Source: Bog-159 sp035499555
GTDB taxonomy: Bacteria; Acidobacteriota; Terriglobia; Bryobacterales; Bryobacteraceae
Assembly (NCBI GenBank): GCA_035499555.1
Contig: DATJYO010000064.1
Coordinates: forward strand, 346,277-410,276
Direction: 5' to 3'
Length of the DNA: 64,000 bases
Made by a program: the position numbers and the translations under genes. Positions within the stretch are counted from its first letter, which is position 1. Each line of letters starts with the position of its first letter. Positions 7,784 through 15,641 of this stretch are shown in pieces. The notes under the pieces are model-generated. The model saw only the letters and a program-made list of their open reading frames with translations. It was not told the DNA's origin and ran no database searches.

Positions 7784-9526
7784 ATGAAGAAACTCATTCC
7801 GCTCGCGTTGTTCGCTTCCGCCGCGCTGCAGGCCGGCGAAATCGACATGCTATGGGGTGTCAGGATTCCCCTGCGCGATGGCGTGCATCTCAACGCCACG
7901 GTCTTCAAGCCCAAAGCCATGACGTCGCCGCTGCCGGTGATCTTCACCCTGACGCCGTACATTGCCGACAGCTACGAAGATCGCGCCAGTTACTTCGCCC
8001 GCCACGGTTACGTCTTCGCGCTGGTGGACGTTCGCGGCCGGGGCAATTCGGAAGGCGATTTCGAACCGTTCGCCAACGAAGCCCGCGACGGCTACGATGT
8101 CGTCGAATGGCTGGCGCGCCAGCCGTGGTCCAACGGCAAAATCGCCATGTGGGGCGGCTCCTACGCGGGCTTCGACCAGTGGGCCACGCTCAAGGAGAAT
8201 CCGCCGCACCTGGCCACCATCGTGCCCGCCGCAGCCGCGGCGGCGGCCGTGGATTTCCCGTTTGCCAGCGGCATCTTCTCCGGCTACATCATCCAGTGGC
8301 TCACGTTTACCAGCGGCAAAGCCGGCAACGCCAGACAATTTGCCGACTCCGTGTTCTGGACCGAGAAGTTCCGGGAGCGCTACACGCAGAACCGTCCCTT
8401 CCGCGAACTCGATCGGATCGCAGGCAACAGCTCGACGGTATTCCAGAAATGGATCGCGCATCCGGAGCCCGACGCCTACTGGGACGCCATGTATCCGACG
8501 CCGCAGCAGTTCGCGCGAATCGATGTTCCGATCCTGACCATCACCGGCGCTTACGACGGCGACCAGGCCGGCGCCCTGCACTATTATCACGATCACATGC
8601 GCTACGGCTCGCCCGCCGCGCGCGACCGGCATTACCTGATCATCGGACCCTGGGACCATGCCGGCACGCGTTCCCCGACCCGCGAAGTCGGCGGCTTGAA
8701 GTTCGGGGAGGCCAGCATGCTCAACCTGAACGATCTGCACCGCCAGTGGTACGACTGGACCATGAAGTCCGGCCCGCAGCCCGCGTTTCTGCAGCAACGC
8801 GTGGCGTATTACGAAGTAGGCGCCGAAGAATGGAAGTACGCGCCTACGCTCGAAGCCGTCTCCGGTGCGGCCCGCAGATTGTATCTGAGTTCGCTAAACG
8901 GCCAGGCCAACGACGTGATGCACTCCGGCACCCTGAAGCCGGAGAAGCCTGCCGGCGCAGCGCCCGACCGCTATACCTACGACCCGCTGGACCTGCGTCC
9001 CGGCACGCTCGAAACCGCCGACAATCCTAACAACCTTACCGACCAGACCGAGCCTCTGCACCTGTTCGGCGACGGCCTGATCTATCACAGCGCGCCGTTT
9101 GCCGAGGACACCGAAATCAGCGGCAACGTGCGCCTGGAAGTCTGGATGTCGATGGACGTGCCGGACACCGACTTTGCAGTCAATCTCTTCGAAATCCTGC
9201 CCAACGGCAACAGCGTGCAACTCACCGGCGACGTTCTGCGCGCCCGCTACCGCGAGTCGCCGCACCATCCCGTGCCCGTTCCCAGGGGCGAAATCGTCAA
9301 GTACGACTTCCACGGTTTCACCTGGTTTTCGCGGCGCATCGCCAAGGGGAGCCGCCTGCGCCTGATGCTGCGCTCGCCGAACAGCATCCAGGTGGAGAAG
9401 AATTACAACTCCGGCGGCGAGGTGGCCAGCGAATCGGCCCAGGACGCGCGCACCGCTCACGTCGTGCTATACCATGACGCGCAGCATCCCAGCGTGCTGG
9501 AGTTGCCCGTAGCCGGAACGCGCTGA
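7784..9526 (+). CDS. Secreted S15-type (X-Pro dipeptidyl-peptidase/CocE) hydrolase
   Basis: The protein has 580 residues with a signal peptide (MKKLIPLALFASAALQA). The alpha/beta hydrolase domain carries the nucleophile motif GGSYAG (S126), an acid in TGAYDGDQAG and the histidine in GPWDHAGT. The last 220 residues form the jelly-roll domain typical of CocE/NonD hydrolases (VWMSMDVPDTDFAVNLFE). Family members cleave X-Pro peptides, acyl esters or beta-lactam ring-type substrates, and the specificity here is not predictable. It is the last gene of a probable operon with the cupredoxin and the enolase-superfamily enzyme. Confidence 0.88.
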   Translation: MKKLIPLALFASAALQAGEIDMLWGVRIPLRDGVHLNATVFKPKAMTSPLPVIFTLTPYIADSYEDRASYFARHGYVFALVDVRGRGNSEGDFEPFANEARDGYDVVEWLARQPWSNGKIAMWGGSYAGFDQWATLKENPPHLATIVPAAAAAAAVDFPFASGIFSGYIIQWLTFTSGKAGNARQFADSVFWTEKFRERYTQNRPFRELDRIAGNSSTVFQKWIAHPEPDAYWDAMYPTPQQFARIDVPILTITGAYDGDQAGALHYYHDHMRYGSPAARDRHYLIIGPWDHAGTRSPTREVGGLKFGEASMLNLNDLHRQWYDWTMKSGPQPAFLQQRVAYYEVGAEEWKYAPTLEAVSGAARRLYLSSLNGQANDVMHSGTLKPEKPAGAAPDRYTYDPLDLRPGTLETADNPNNLTDQTEPLHLFGDGLIYHSAPFAEDTEISGNVRLEVWMSMDVPDTDFAVNLFEILPNGNSVQLTGDVLRARYRESPHHPVPVPRGEIVKYDFHGFTWFSRRIAKGSRLRLMLRSPNSIQVEKNYNSGGEVASESAQDARTAHVVLYHDAQHPSVLELPVAGTR

Positions 9527-9531
9527 AGCGC

Positions 9532-10716
9532 TCAGCTCTCGGGTTGGTACCATTCCGGCGACGGTCCCGCGGCCGCCTCGATGGCCGGCACGAAGCTCCG
9601 CTCCAGTTCCGCCACCAGCGCCGCCAGGTTGGCCACTATCTTCCGCCACTGCTCCGCATCGCCGATGGGATACTGCGCCTGCGGCACCGACTGCGCGCAG
9701 GCCGGCAGCGCCAGCGTGGCTTTGAATCCGACTCCCATAACCTTGAACATCGCCAGGACCTTGTGCCCCCACGTGCCGACGTCCAGGCTGAGCTCCGCCG
9801 TCAAGTTCGCGGCCGTACGGCGCCGCAGGGTGAACGTCCCCGACCCGCCGCGGCAGCCGTACCCCATCGGCTTGAATGCCTGCTCCAGCGCCGGTTTCAT
9901 AGGCCCGGGCGTGACATGCTGGGTGCGCTGCCATGCCTCGGGTCCCGGTGGCGGCAGATCGTGGGGCAGAGCCGCCCGTTGCACAATCTCCGGCATGCGC
10001 GCCCGGTAGTCCAATACAACCTTATGGACCGCCTGCGCCGCCTCCGGATTGGCGCTCGGAATCAGTGCGCCCTGCGGCATACGGACCAGGGGGACCGGAC
10101 CAGCGGGCTGGCTGTCCCCCGCCAGCGGCGCCTGGACCGTCCGCCGGATCTTTCCGCAGGCTGCCAGCACCGCCGCCACCGGGCCCGCCGGCGCCGGCAG
10201 TTTCTTGCCGCCTGGGTCCGCTTCCAAGACTACGCATGACGTAAGCCCCCGCTGCCGCCCATTCACCCACCAGTTGTCGGTCAGCAGTATGCCCGCCAGC
10301 ATCTCGGCCGACCGCAGCAGTGTCGGCTGCAGGTCCCCGAACTGCGGCGTATGGAAGTGAATGGCGACGCCGTGAAACGGAAACGATCGCGGCACGCCGG
10401 CGGCGATGGCTTTCAGCGTCGCGAACGGCAGCACCTCGCCCGCCGCCGGGGAGACCGGTCCATTGGAGAGGCGTCGCGAACCCGGAAGTCCGCCTCCGGG
10501 AGACGCGGTGGTGACGAACCGCGCCAATTCCGGAAACCGTTTGATCACCCGGTCCACGCTGGAGACGGATCCCCCGACCGCTGCATCTCCGAAAGTGAAC
10601 TGAATCACGGGCTCGCCCAGACCGGCATCCAGGAACGCCTGGTGAATGCGCTCCGTTACCGCGTCCAGCGGATCTTTCTTGCTGGCCGTGAACGTATGCA
10701 GCAGTGCAACGCGCAT
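9532..10716 (-). CDS. Protein of unknown function
   Basis: This 394-residue protein starts at MRVALLHTF; an in-frame extension of 6 codons exists but adds nothing typical. There is no signal peptide or membrane segment. Visible features are a glycine-rich loop (TTASPGGGLPG) near residue 80, a histidine-rich turn (FHGVAIHFHTPQF) near 120 and a WWVNGRQRG segment near 155. The C-terminal third is rich in Ala and Pro. I do not recognise the family. It is transcribed away from the cytochrome/monooxygenase gene and converges with the S15-type hydrolase. Confidence 0.6.
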   Translation of the reverse strand: MRVALLHTFTASKKDPLDAVTERIHQAFLDAGLGEPVIQFTFGDAAVGGSVSSVDRVIKRFPELARFVTTASPGGGLPGSRRLSNGPVSPAAGEVLPFATLKAIAAGVPRSFPFHGVAIHFHTPQFGDLQPTLLRSAEMLAGILLTDNWWVNGRQRGLTSCVVLEADPGGKKLPAPAGPVAAVLAACGKIRRTVQAPLAGDSQPAGPVPLVRMPQGALIPSANPEAAQAVHKVVLDYRARMPEIVQRAALPHDLPPPGPEAWQRTQHVTPGPMKPALEQAFKPMGYGCRGGSGTFTLRRRTAANLTAELSLDVGTWGHKVLAMFKVMGVGFKATLALPACAQSVPQAQYPIGDAEQWRKIVANLAALVAELERSFVPAIEAAAGPSPEWYQPES

Positions 10717-10775
10717 GCTGCACCAGCCTAGCACAACCTCGTCGCGTGCGGGCCGCGCACCCGCGGTCCGTCAAT

Positions 10776-12104
10776 ATGGCAGAATGGGCATTTAAACCAG
10801 TGGACTACCCAAGATCTTTATCCGAATTTCTTCTTTTAGCCCTTACGGCGGCGGCTCTGGCTGCCGCGCCGGTCGAGAGCCGGAAGATCACGTTCTCCCG
10901 AGACGTCATGCCGCTTTTGCAGAAGCACTGCCAGGCATGTCATCGGCCTGGCGAAGCGGCCCCGTTCTCCTTGCTGACCTATCGGGAGTCGCGCCCCTGG
11001 GCCAAGGCCATGAAGGAGGCGGTGCTGCTCAGGAAGATGCCGCCGTGGTATGCCGATCCGCGCTTCGGCAGATTCTCCAACGACCGTGCGCTTTCGCAGG
11101 ACGACATCAACACCATCGCCGCGTGGGCGGATGGCGGCGCGCCCGAGGGCGACCCCAAGGATCTGCCGGCGCCGCGACCCTTCGTCGAAGGCTGGTCGAT
11201 TCCGGCGCCGGACGTGGTTTACCAGTTCCCCCGTGCGTTTGCGATTCCCGCCAGCGGCACCATCGAGTACCAGAAGGTGATCGTTCCCTCGGGCTTCACC
11301 GAAGATAAATGGGTGCAGTTCGCCGAGGCGCGTCCGGACGACCGGGCCCACGTCCACCACATGATTCTGTATATCCGCGAGCCAGGCTCCCACTGGCTGC
11401 GGGGTGAACCCGCGGGCGTCTTCTTCGTGGCGCCTAAGGTTGCCGACGATACCACGGATACCAGCGCCTTGCCCAGCGACTTCCTGGTCGGGTACGCGCC
11501 GGGCCAGCCCCCCGAGATGCTGGAGCCCGGAAAGGGCAAGCTGGTCAAGGCCGGTTCGGATTTCGTCATGGAGATCCACTACACCACCAATGGCAAACCC
11601 GGCCTGGACCGCAGCAAGTTCGGCCTGGTGTTTGCCAAGACGACTCCCCGAACGCGCGTGCTGACGCTCTCCGCCACCAATGGAAAGTTCCGGATTCCCC
11701 CCGGCAATCCCGACTATCGCGTGGATGCCGAATTTGACATCGGCGCCGCGGTCACGCTGGCCAGCCTGCACCCGCACATGCACGGACGCGGCAGGGACTT
11801 CGAGTACCGCGTCGTCTTTCCGGACGGGAAGACGCAGACCCTCCTGCGCGTGCCGCGCTACGACTGGCACTGGCAGCTTTGGTATAACCTCGCTGCGCCG
11901 ATCGTCCTGCCGAAGGGAACCCGCATCGAGTGCACCGCGCACTACGACAATTCGCCGAATAATCCGGAAAATGCGGACCCCACCAAGGAAGTGACCTGGG
12001 GCGACCAGAGCTGGGACGAAATGATGGTCGGTTTCTTCAACCTGGAGGTGCCGGCCGGCATGGATGTCAAACAGATCTTCGCCAGGGAGGCTGCCCGCAA
12101 ATGA
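10776..12104 (+). CDS. Cytochrome c domain fused to copper type II monooxygenase-like domain
   Basis: The protein has about 442 residues; a GTG nine codons downstream is an alternative start closer to the signal segment (LLLALTAAALAA). An N-terminal c-type haem site CQACH (C52, C55, H56) is followed by a possible axial Met in RKMPPWYA. The rest resembles peptidylglycine/dopamine hydroxylase-type ascorbate-dependent monooxygenases: paired histidines in HVHHMILYI, a single one in MEIHYTTNG and the His-x-His pattern in HPHMHGRG fit its two copper sites. The likely place is the periplasm, with the haem domain feeding electrons. Its stop overlaps the ThuA gene start by 4 bases. Confidence 0.8.
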   Translation: MAEWAFKPVDYPRSLSEFLLLALTAAALAAAPVESRKITFSRDVMPLLQKHCQACHRPGEAAPFSLLTYRESRPWAKAMKEAVLLRKMPPWYADPRFGRFSNDRALSQDDINTIAAWADGGAPEGDPKDLPAPRPFVEGWSIPAPDVVYQFPRAFAIPASGTIEYQKVIVPSGFTEDKWVQFAEARPDDRAHVHHMILYIREPGSHWLRGEPAGVFFVAPKVADDTTDTSALPSDFLVGYAPGQPPEMLEPGKGKLVKAGSDFVMEIHYTTNGKPGLDRSKFGLVFAKTTPRTRVLTLSATNGKFRIPPGNPDYRVDAEFDIGAAVTLASLHPHMHGRGRDFEYRVVFPDGKTQTLLRVPRYDWHWQLWYNLAAPIVLPKGTRIECTAHYDNSPNNPENADPTKEVTWGDQSWDEMMVGFFNLEVPAGMDVKQIFAREAARK

Positions 12105-12919
12105 CCCTGGCGAAAAGTTGCCTGTGGATGTCGGCGGTCTCTCTCGTCCTTCCCATCGCCGCGCAGACCACGCCCGCTCCGCGGAAGAAGTTGCTGGCGA
12201 TTGGCGAAGAGAAGGGTTACCGGCACGAGGCCGTCTCCCACGCCCTGGCCACGATCGAACGCCTGGGCCGGCAGAGCGGGCTTTGGGACACCACCATCCG
12301 CACCGATACCGAAGCCCTGACCAGGAAGAAGCTCGAATACAACGCGCCCAATCTGAATAACTTTGACGCGGTGCTCTTCTATACCGGCGGCAACCTGGAA
12401 ATGGACGCACAGCAGAAGGCCGACTTCCTGTCGTTCGTTCATGACGACGGCAAAGGGTTCATCGGCGTCCACAGCGCGACCATCACTTTCACGGACTGGC
12501 CGGAATTCGGCGAGATGATCGGCGGCTATTTCGACGAGCATCCGTGGGGCACCTTCGACGCCCCTATCATCGTCGAGGACCCTGGTTTTCCAGGCATGGG
12601 AGTGTGGCCCCATGAGTTCGTGCTGCGCGATGAAATCTACCAGATCCGCAACTACTCGCGCGACAAGTTGCGCGTGCTGATGCGGCTGGATCCCGACAAG
12701 CTGGATCTCAGCAACAAGCGTGTGCATCGCACGGACCGGGACTTCGCGGTGGCGTGGGCCAAGATGTACGGCAAAGGGCGCGTGTTCTATTCCACGCTGG
12801 GTCACGTAGTGGAAAACTGGGACCGTCCAGACATGCAGAAAATGTACGAGGAGGCCATCAAGTGGGCCCTGCGGCTGGAAGATGCCGATGTGACGCCCCG
12901 CCCGCTGGCGCGTCCATGA
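12101..12919 (+). CDS. ThuA-domain protein (trehalose utilisation-type), secreted
   Basis: The protein has 272 residues with an N-terminal signal (WMSAVSLVLPIAAQ). The class I glutamine-amidotransferase-like ThuA fold is recognisable from EEKGYRHEAV, LFYTGGNLEMD, GKGFIGVHSAT and the C-terminal GRVFYSTLGHV. ThuA domains are common in secreted sugar-utilisation proteins of soil bacteria, but no member with this architecture has a reaction I can name. It overlaps both neighbours by 4 bases (ATGA), placing it in a tight operon with the monooxygenase-like gene and the isomerase/epimerase-like gene. Confidence 0.85.
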   Translation: MTLAKSCLWMSAVSLVLPIAAQTTPAPRKKLLAIGEEKGYRHEAVSHALATIERLGRQSGLWDTTIRTDTEALTRKKLEYNAPNLNNFDAVLFYTGGNLEMDAQQKADFLSFVHDDGKGFIGVHSATITFTDWPEFGEMIGGYFDEHPWGTFDAPIIVEDPGFPGMGVWPHEFVLRDEIYQIRNYSRDKLRVLMRLDPDKLDLSNKRVHRTDRDFAVAWAKMYGKGRVFYSTLGHVVENWDRPDMQKMYEEAIKWALRLEDADVTPRPLARP

Positions 12920-13710
12920 CCCGCCGGAGCTTCGTCGGCGCGGCGGCGATCGGCGCGCTTGGAGTCACCCGCCTGGCAGCCGCCAACCGCCTGCGGATCG
13001 GCATCGGGACCTACAGCTACCACAGTCTCTCGATGGACGCGATGGTCGCGCAATTGAAGATCCTCAAGATCGCGGAGATCGAGATGTCGCGCGGCGAGTT
13101 CATGTTGTTGTCGCATCCGGATGCGGACCGTTTCCGACGGGCGCGCGCCTTGTTCGACCGCCACGGCATCCGTTGCGTCTCCTACTACGCGGCGACCATC
13201 CACGATGAACACGAGCTGGATCTGGCGATCGACTTCGCCAGGCTGCTGGGCGCGACCAACATTACTGGCGACGCCACCGGCGCCGAACTGCTGAAACAGA
13301 TCGACGCCAGGTGCACGCGGGCCGGCCTGACTTTCGGCATTCACAATCACTACTTCAAAACCAGGTTCGCCTATGAAAGCCCGGAAGACGTTCTGCGCGC
13401 GCTGCGCGGCCTATCCGGCACGGTGGGCGCCACGCTCGACGTGGGCCACATAGCCTCTTGCGGTTATGACACCGTGGACGCCGTCCGCAAGCTCGGACCC
13501 TACCTGAAACTCGTCCATTTGAAAGATGTGGCTGCCGCGGGCGGCGAGGACAACGTGCTGCTCGGGCGCGGCATCGCCAAAATTCCGGAGGTGATGCACG
13601 AGCTCCACCGGCTGGAATTCGCGGGCCTGGCGGCCATCGAATACGAGAAGGAAGGCCCGGTGGAAGACGATCTGCGGCAGGAAGTCGCGTACGCGCGCAA
13701 GCTGGCTTAG
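12916..13710 (+). CDS. Tat-exported sugar phosphate isomerase/epimerase-like TIM barrel
   Basis: The protein has 264 residues and begins MTRRSFVGAAAIGALG, a clear Tat signal. The xylose isomerase-like barrel is shown by GIGTYSYHS, IEMSRGEFML, GIHNHYF, TLDVGHIASCG and LVHLKDVAA, which supply the usual His/Asp/Glu metal ligands. Members isomerise or epimerise sugars or act on inositol derivatives. Export suggests the substrate is a free sugar rather than a phosphate. It ends the operon that starts with the cytochrome/monooxygenase-like gene. Confidence 0.82.
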   Translation: MTRRSFVGAAAIGALGVTRLAAANRLRIGIGTYSYHSLSMDAMVAQLKILKIAEIEMSRGEFMLLSHPDADRFRRARALFDRHGIRCVSYYAATIHDEHELDLAIDFARLLGATNITGDATGAELLKQIDARCTRAGLTFGIHNHYFKTRFAYESPEDVLRALRGLSGTVGATLDVGHIASCGYDTVDAVRKLGPYLKLVHLKDVAAAGGEDNVLLGRGIAKIPEVMHELHRLEFAGLAAIEYEKEGPVEDDLRQEVAYARKLA

Positions 13711-13742
13711 AACCGGATCCGGATATCTGGAACAATATAGGT

Positions 13743-15596
13743 ATGCGGCGGGCGCGGCGGCTCTCGCAGATCGCTTTTCTGCTTCTGTTCGCATGGCTGC
13801 TGTTCCGGCCGGCGGCCGCGGCGAACTGGTTTCTGGAGGCGGATCCGCTGGCGGCCGCGGTCCGGGCGCTGGCGACCGGCGCGCTCTATCGCGGCATGTT
13901 GTGGAGCCTGGCGGTCCTGATCCCTACCATGTTCCTGGGCCGCTTCTTTTGCGGCTGGATCTGTCCGCTGGGAACCCTCAGTCACTTCGTGAGCAGCCTG
14001 CCTTCCGACAGCAAGCGCGGCAAGCGCCGTATGGAATCGAATCATTACGCATCCTGGCAGACGGCCAAATACTATGTGCTGCTGGCTCTGTTGGGGGCGG
14101 CTCTATGCGGGGCCGGGATCGCCGGGCTGCTCGACCCCATCGCGCTCATGGTGCGGTCGCTGGCGCTATCCATCCTGCCGGCCGGGCTGGTAGCGGTGCA
14201 CGGTACGCCGGCCGGCTCGCACCAGCCGTATTTCCGGCAGGCGTTCGTATTGGGGCTGGTGCTGGCCACCATCCTGGCGCTGAATCTGCGCATCACGCGA
14301 TTCTGGTGCCGGGCACTGTGCCCTTTGGGCGGGCTGCTGGGGCTGGCATCCCGCTGGTCGATCTTCGGCCTGGAGAAACACGCCGGTCACTGCAGCGAAT
14401 GCAACCGCTGCCTGCTCCGGTGCCAGGGCGGCGACGATCCGGTTCCCGGCCGGCCGTGGCGCAAGACGGAATGTCATCTCTGCTTCAACTGCGTGGCGGA
14501 TTGCCCCGAAAGCGGCCTGCGCTTCCGGTTCTTCCCGGCGCGCGACGGCACACGGGAGCAGCCCGACCTGCGGCGCCGCAAAGCCCTGGCGGGACTCGCG
14601 GCCGGCGCTGTTGCGGTGCCGCTGCTGCGCGCCAATGCGGGCTTCGCGGTGGAGCGTCACGAACGGCTGATCCGTCCGCCCGGTGCGGCGGCCGAGCCGG
14701 ACTTCCTGGCGCGCTGCATACGCTGCGGGGAGTGCATGCAAGCCTGCCCCACCCACGCCCTGCAGCCCAGCCTGGCGGAGGCGGGTATGGAGGGACTTTG
14801 GACGCCCGTGCTGGCTCCCCGGATCGGGTACTGCGAACCGAACTGCACGGCTTGCGGGCAGGTCTGCCCCACCGGTGCGATCCGCGAATTCACCGTCGTC
14901 GAGAAGAGTCACATACGGCTGGGGACGGCCTTCTACGATCGCGGGCGTTGCCTGCCGTGGGCCATGGCCACCGAATGCATTGTCTGTGAAGAGTGGTGCC
15001 CGACTTCGCCCAAAGCCATCTATTTGCGCGCGGCGGACCACGTGCGCCAGCCCTACGTCGATCCGGCGCGATGCATCGGCTGCGGCGCCTGCGAATACGC
15101 CTGCCCGATCCAGGACCGGCCGGCAGTCTATGTCACCAGCATCGGCGAGAGCCGTTCGCCCACAAATCAAATGCTGCTCGCGGGGAATACGTTGCCGCTG
15201 GGTGAGGTGCCGGGTTGGATCAAAACCGGCGCGACGCGGACTTTCGCCGCGGCCGATCTGTGGCAGTACATGGATGGCGGCGCCGACCGCTACGAGCGCG
15301 CCGGCGTGCTGCGGACGTATGTGGCGGCGTTTCGTAATCGCGACGGCCTTGATGTAAATGTAGAGGTACATGCATTCCGGACCCCGGCCGGGCCAAAGGC
15401 TATCCTGGATGCCGAGCCGGCGCTTGGCAGCCGTACTGTCGAGTTGGGCGATGCCGCGCGATTGTATGCGGCCAGCCTGGTCTTCTGCAAGAAACGGTAT
15501 CTGGTCCGCCTGGTTTGTTATCAGGCAGGTGCAAAAGAGCCCCCGGCCCTGACGGCGCTGGGGCGCGCGGTTGACGAGCGCCTCGGCGATCCTTAG
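13743..15596 (+). CDS. Membrane polyferredoxin, NapH-NapG-like fusion with extra C-terminal domain
   Basis: The protein has 617 residues. Residues 1-205 form a NapH/CcoG-like membrane part with the repeated motifs CGWICPLG (70-77) and CRALCPLG (189-196). Cysteine clusters for 4Fe-4S centres follow at 217-227, 244-254, 325-335, 364-375, 412-419 and 444-454. Between the second and third cluster an RRRK followed by a hydrophobic run (277-297) looks like an internal Tat signal, as if a NapG/MauM ferredoxin had been fused behind NapH. Residues 490-617 (WQYMDGGADRYERAG) are a separate domain I associate with the DUF6599 family. The likely role is electron transfer from quinol or cytoplasmic donors across the membrane. 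The acceptor is unknown. Confidence 0.8.
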   Translation: MRRARRLSQIAFLLLFAWLLFRPAAAANWFLEADPLAAAVRALATGALYRGMLWSLAVLIPTMFLGRFFCGWICPLGTLSHFVSSLPSDSKRGKRRMESNHYASWQTAKYYVLLALLGAALCGAGIAGLLDPIALMVRSLALSILPAGLVAVHGTPAGSHQPYFRQAFVLGLVLATILALNLRITRFWCRALCPLGGLLGLASRWSIFGLEKHAGHCSECNRCLLRCQGGDDPVPGRPWRKTECHLCFNCVADCPESGLRFRFFPARDGTREQPDLRRRKALAGLAAGAVAVPLLRANAGFAVERHERLIRPPGAAAEPDFLARCIRCGECMQACPTHALQPSLAEAGMEGLWTPVLAPRIGYCEPNCTACGQVCPTGAIREFTVVEKSHIRLGTAFYDRGRCLPWAMATECIVCEEWCPTSPKAIYLRAADHVRQPYVDPARCIGCGACEYACPIQDRPAVYVTSIGESRSPTNQMLLAGNTLPLGEVPGWIKTGATRTFAAADLWQYMDGGADRYERAGVLRTYVAAFRNRDGLDVNVEVHAFRTPAGPKAILDAEPALGSRTVELGDAARLYAASLVFCKKRYLVRLVCYQAGAKEPPALTALGRAVDERLGDP

Positions 15597-15628
15597 CCGC
15601 TTTAGCCGCAGTTTCGCCGTCAAGCGGC
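15596..15628. terminator. Possible bidirectional hairpin between convergent genes
   Basis: Perfect 7-base arms GCCGCTT (15596-15602) and AAGCGGC (15622-15628) face each other across a 19-base loop in the short gap between the convergent polyferredoxin and NHL-protein genes. The position suits a terminator for either strand, but no T-run follows, so this is tentative. Confidence 0.3.
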
Positions 15629-15641
15629 ACGCCAGGCCGGG

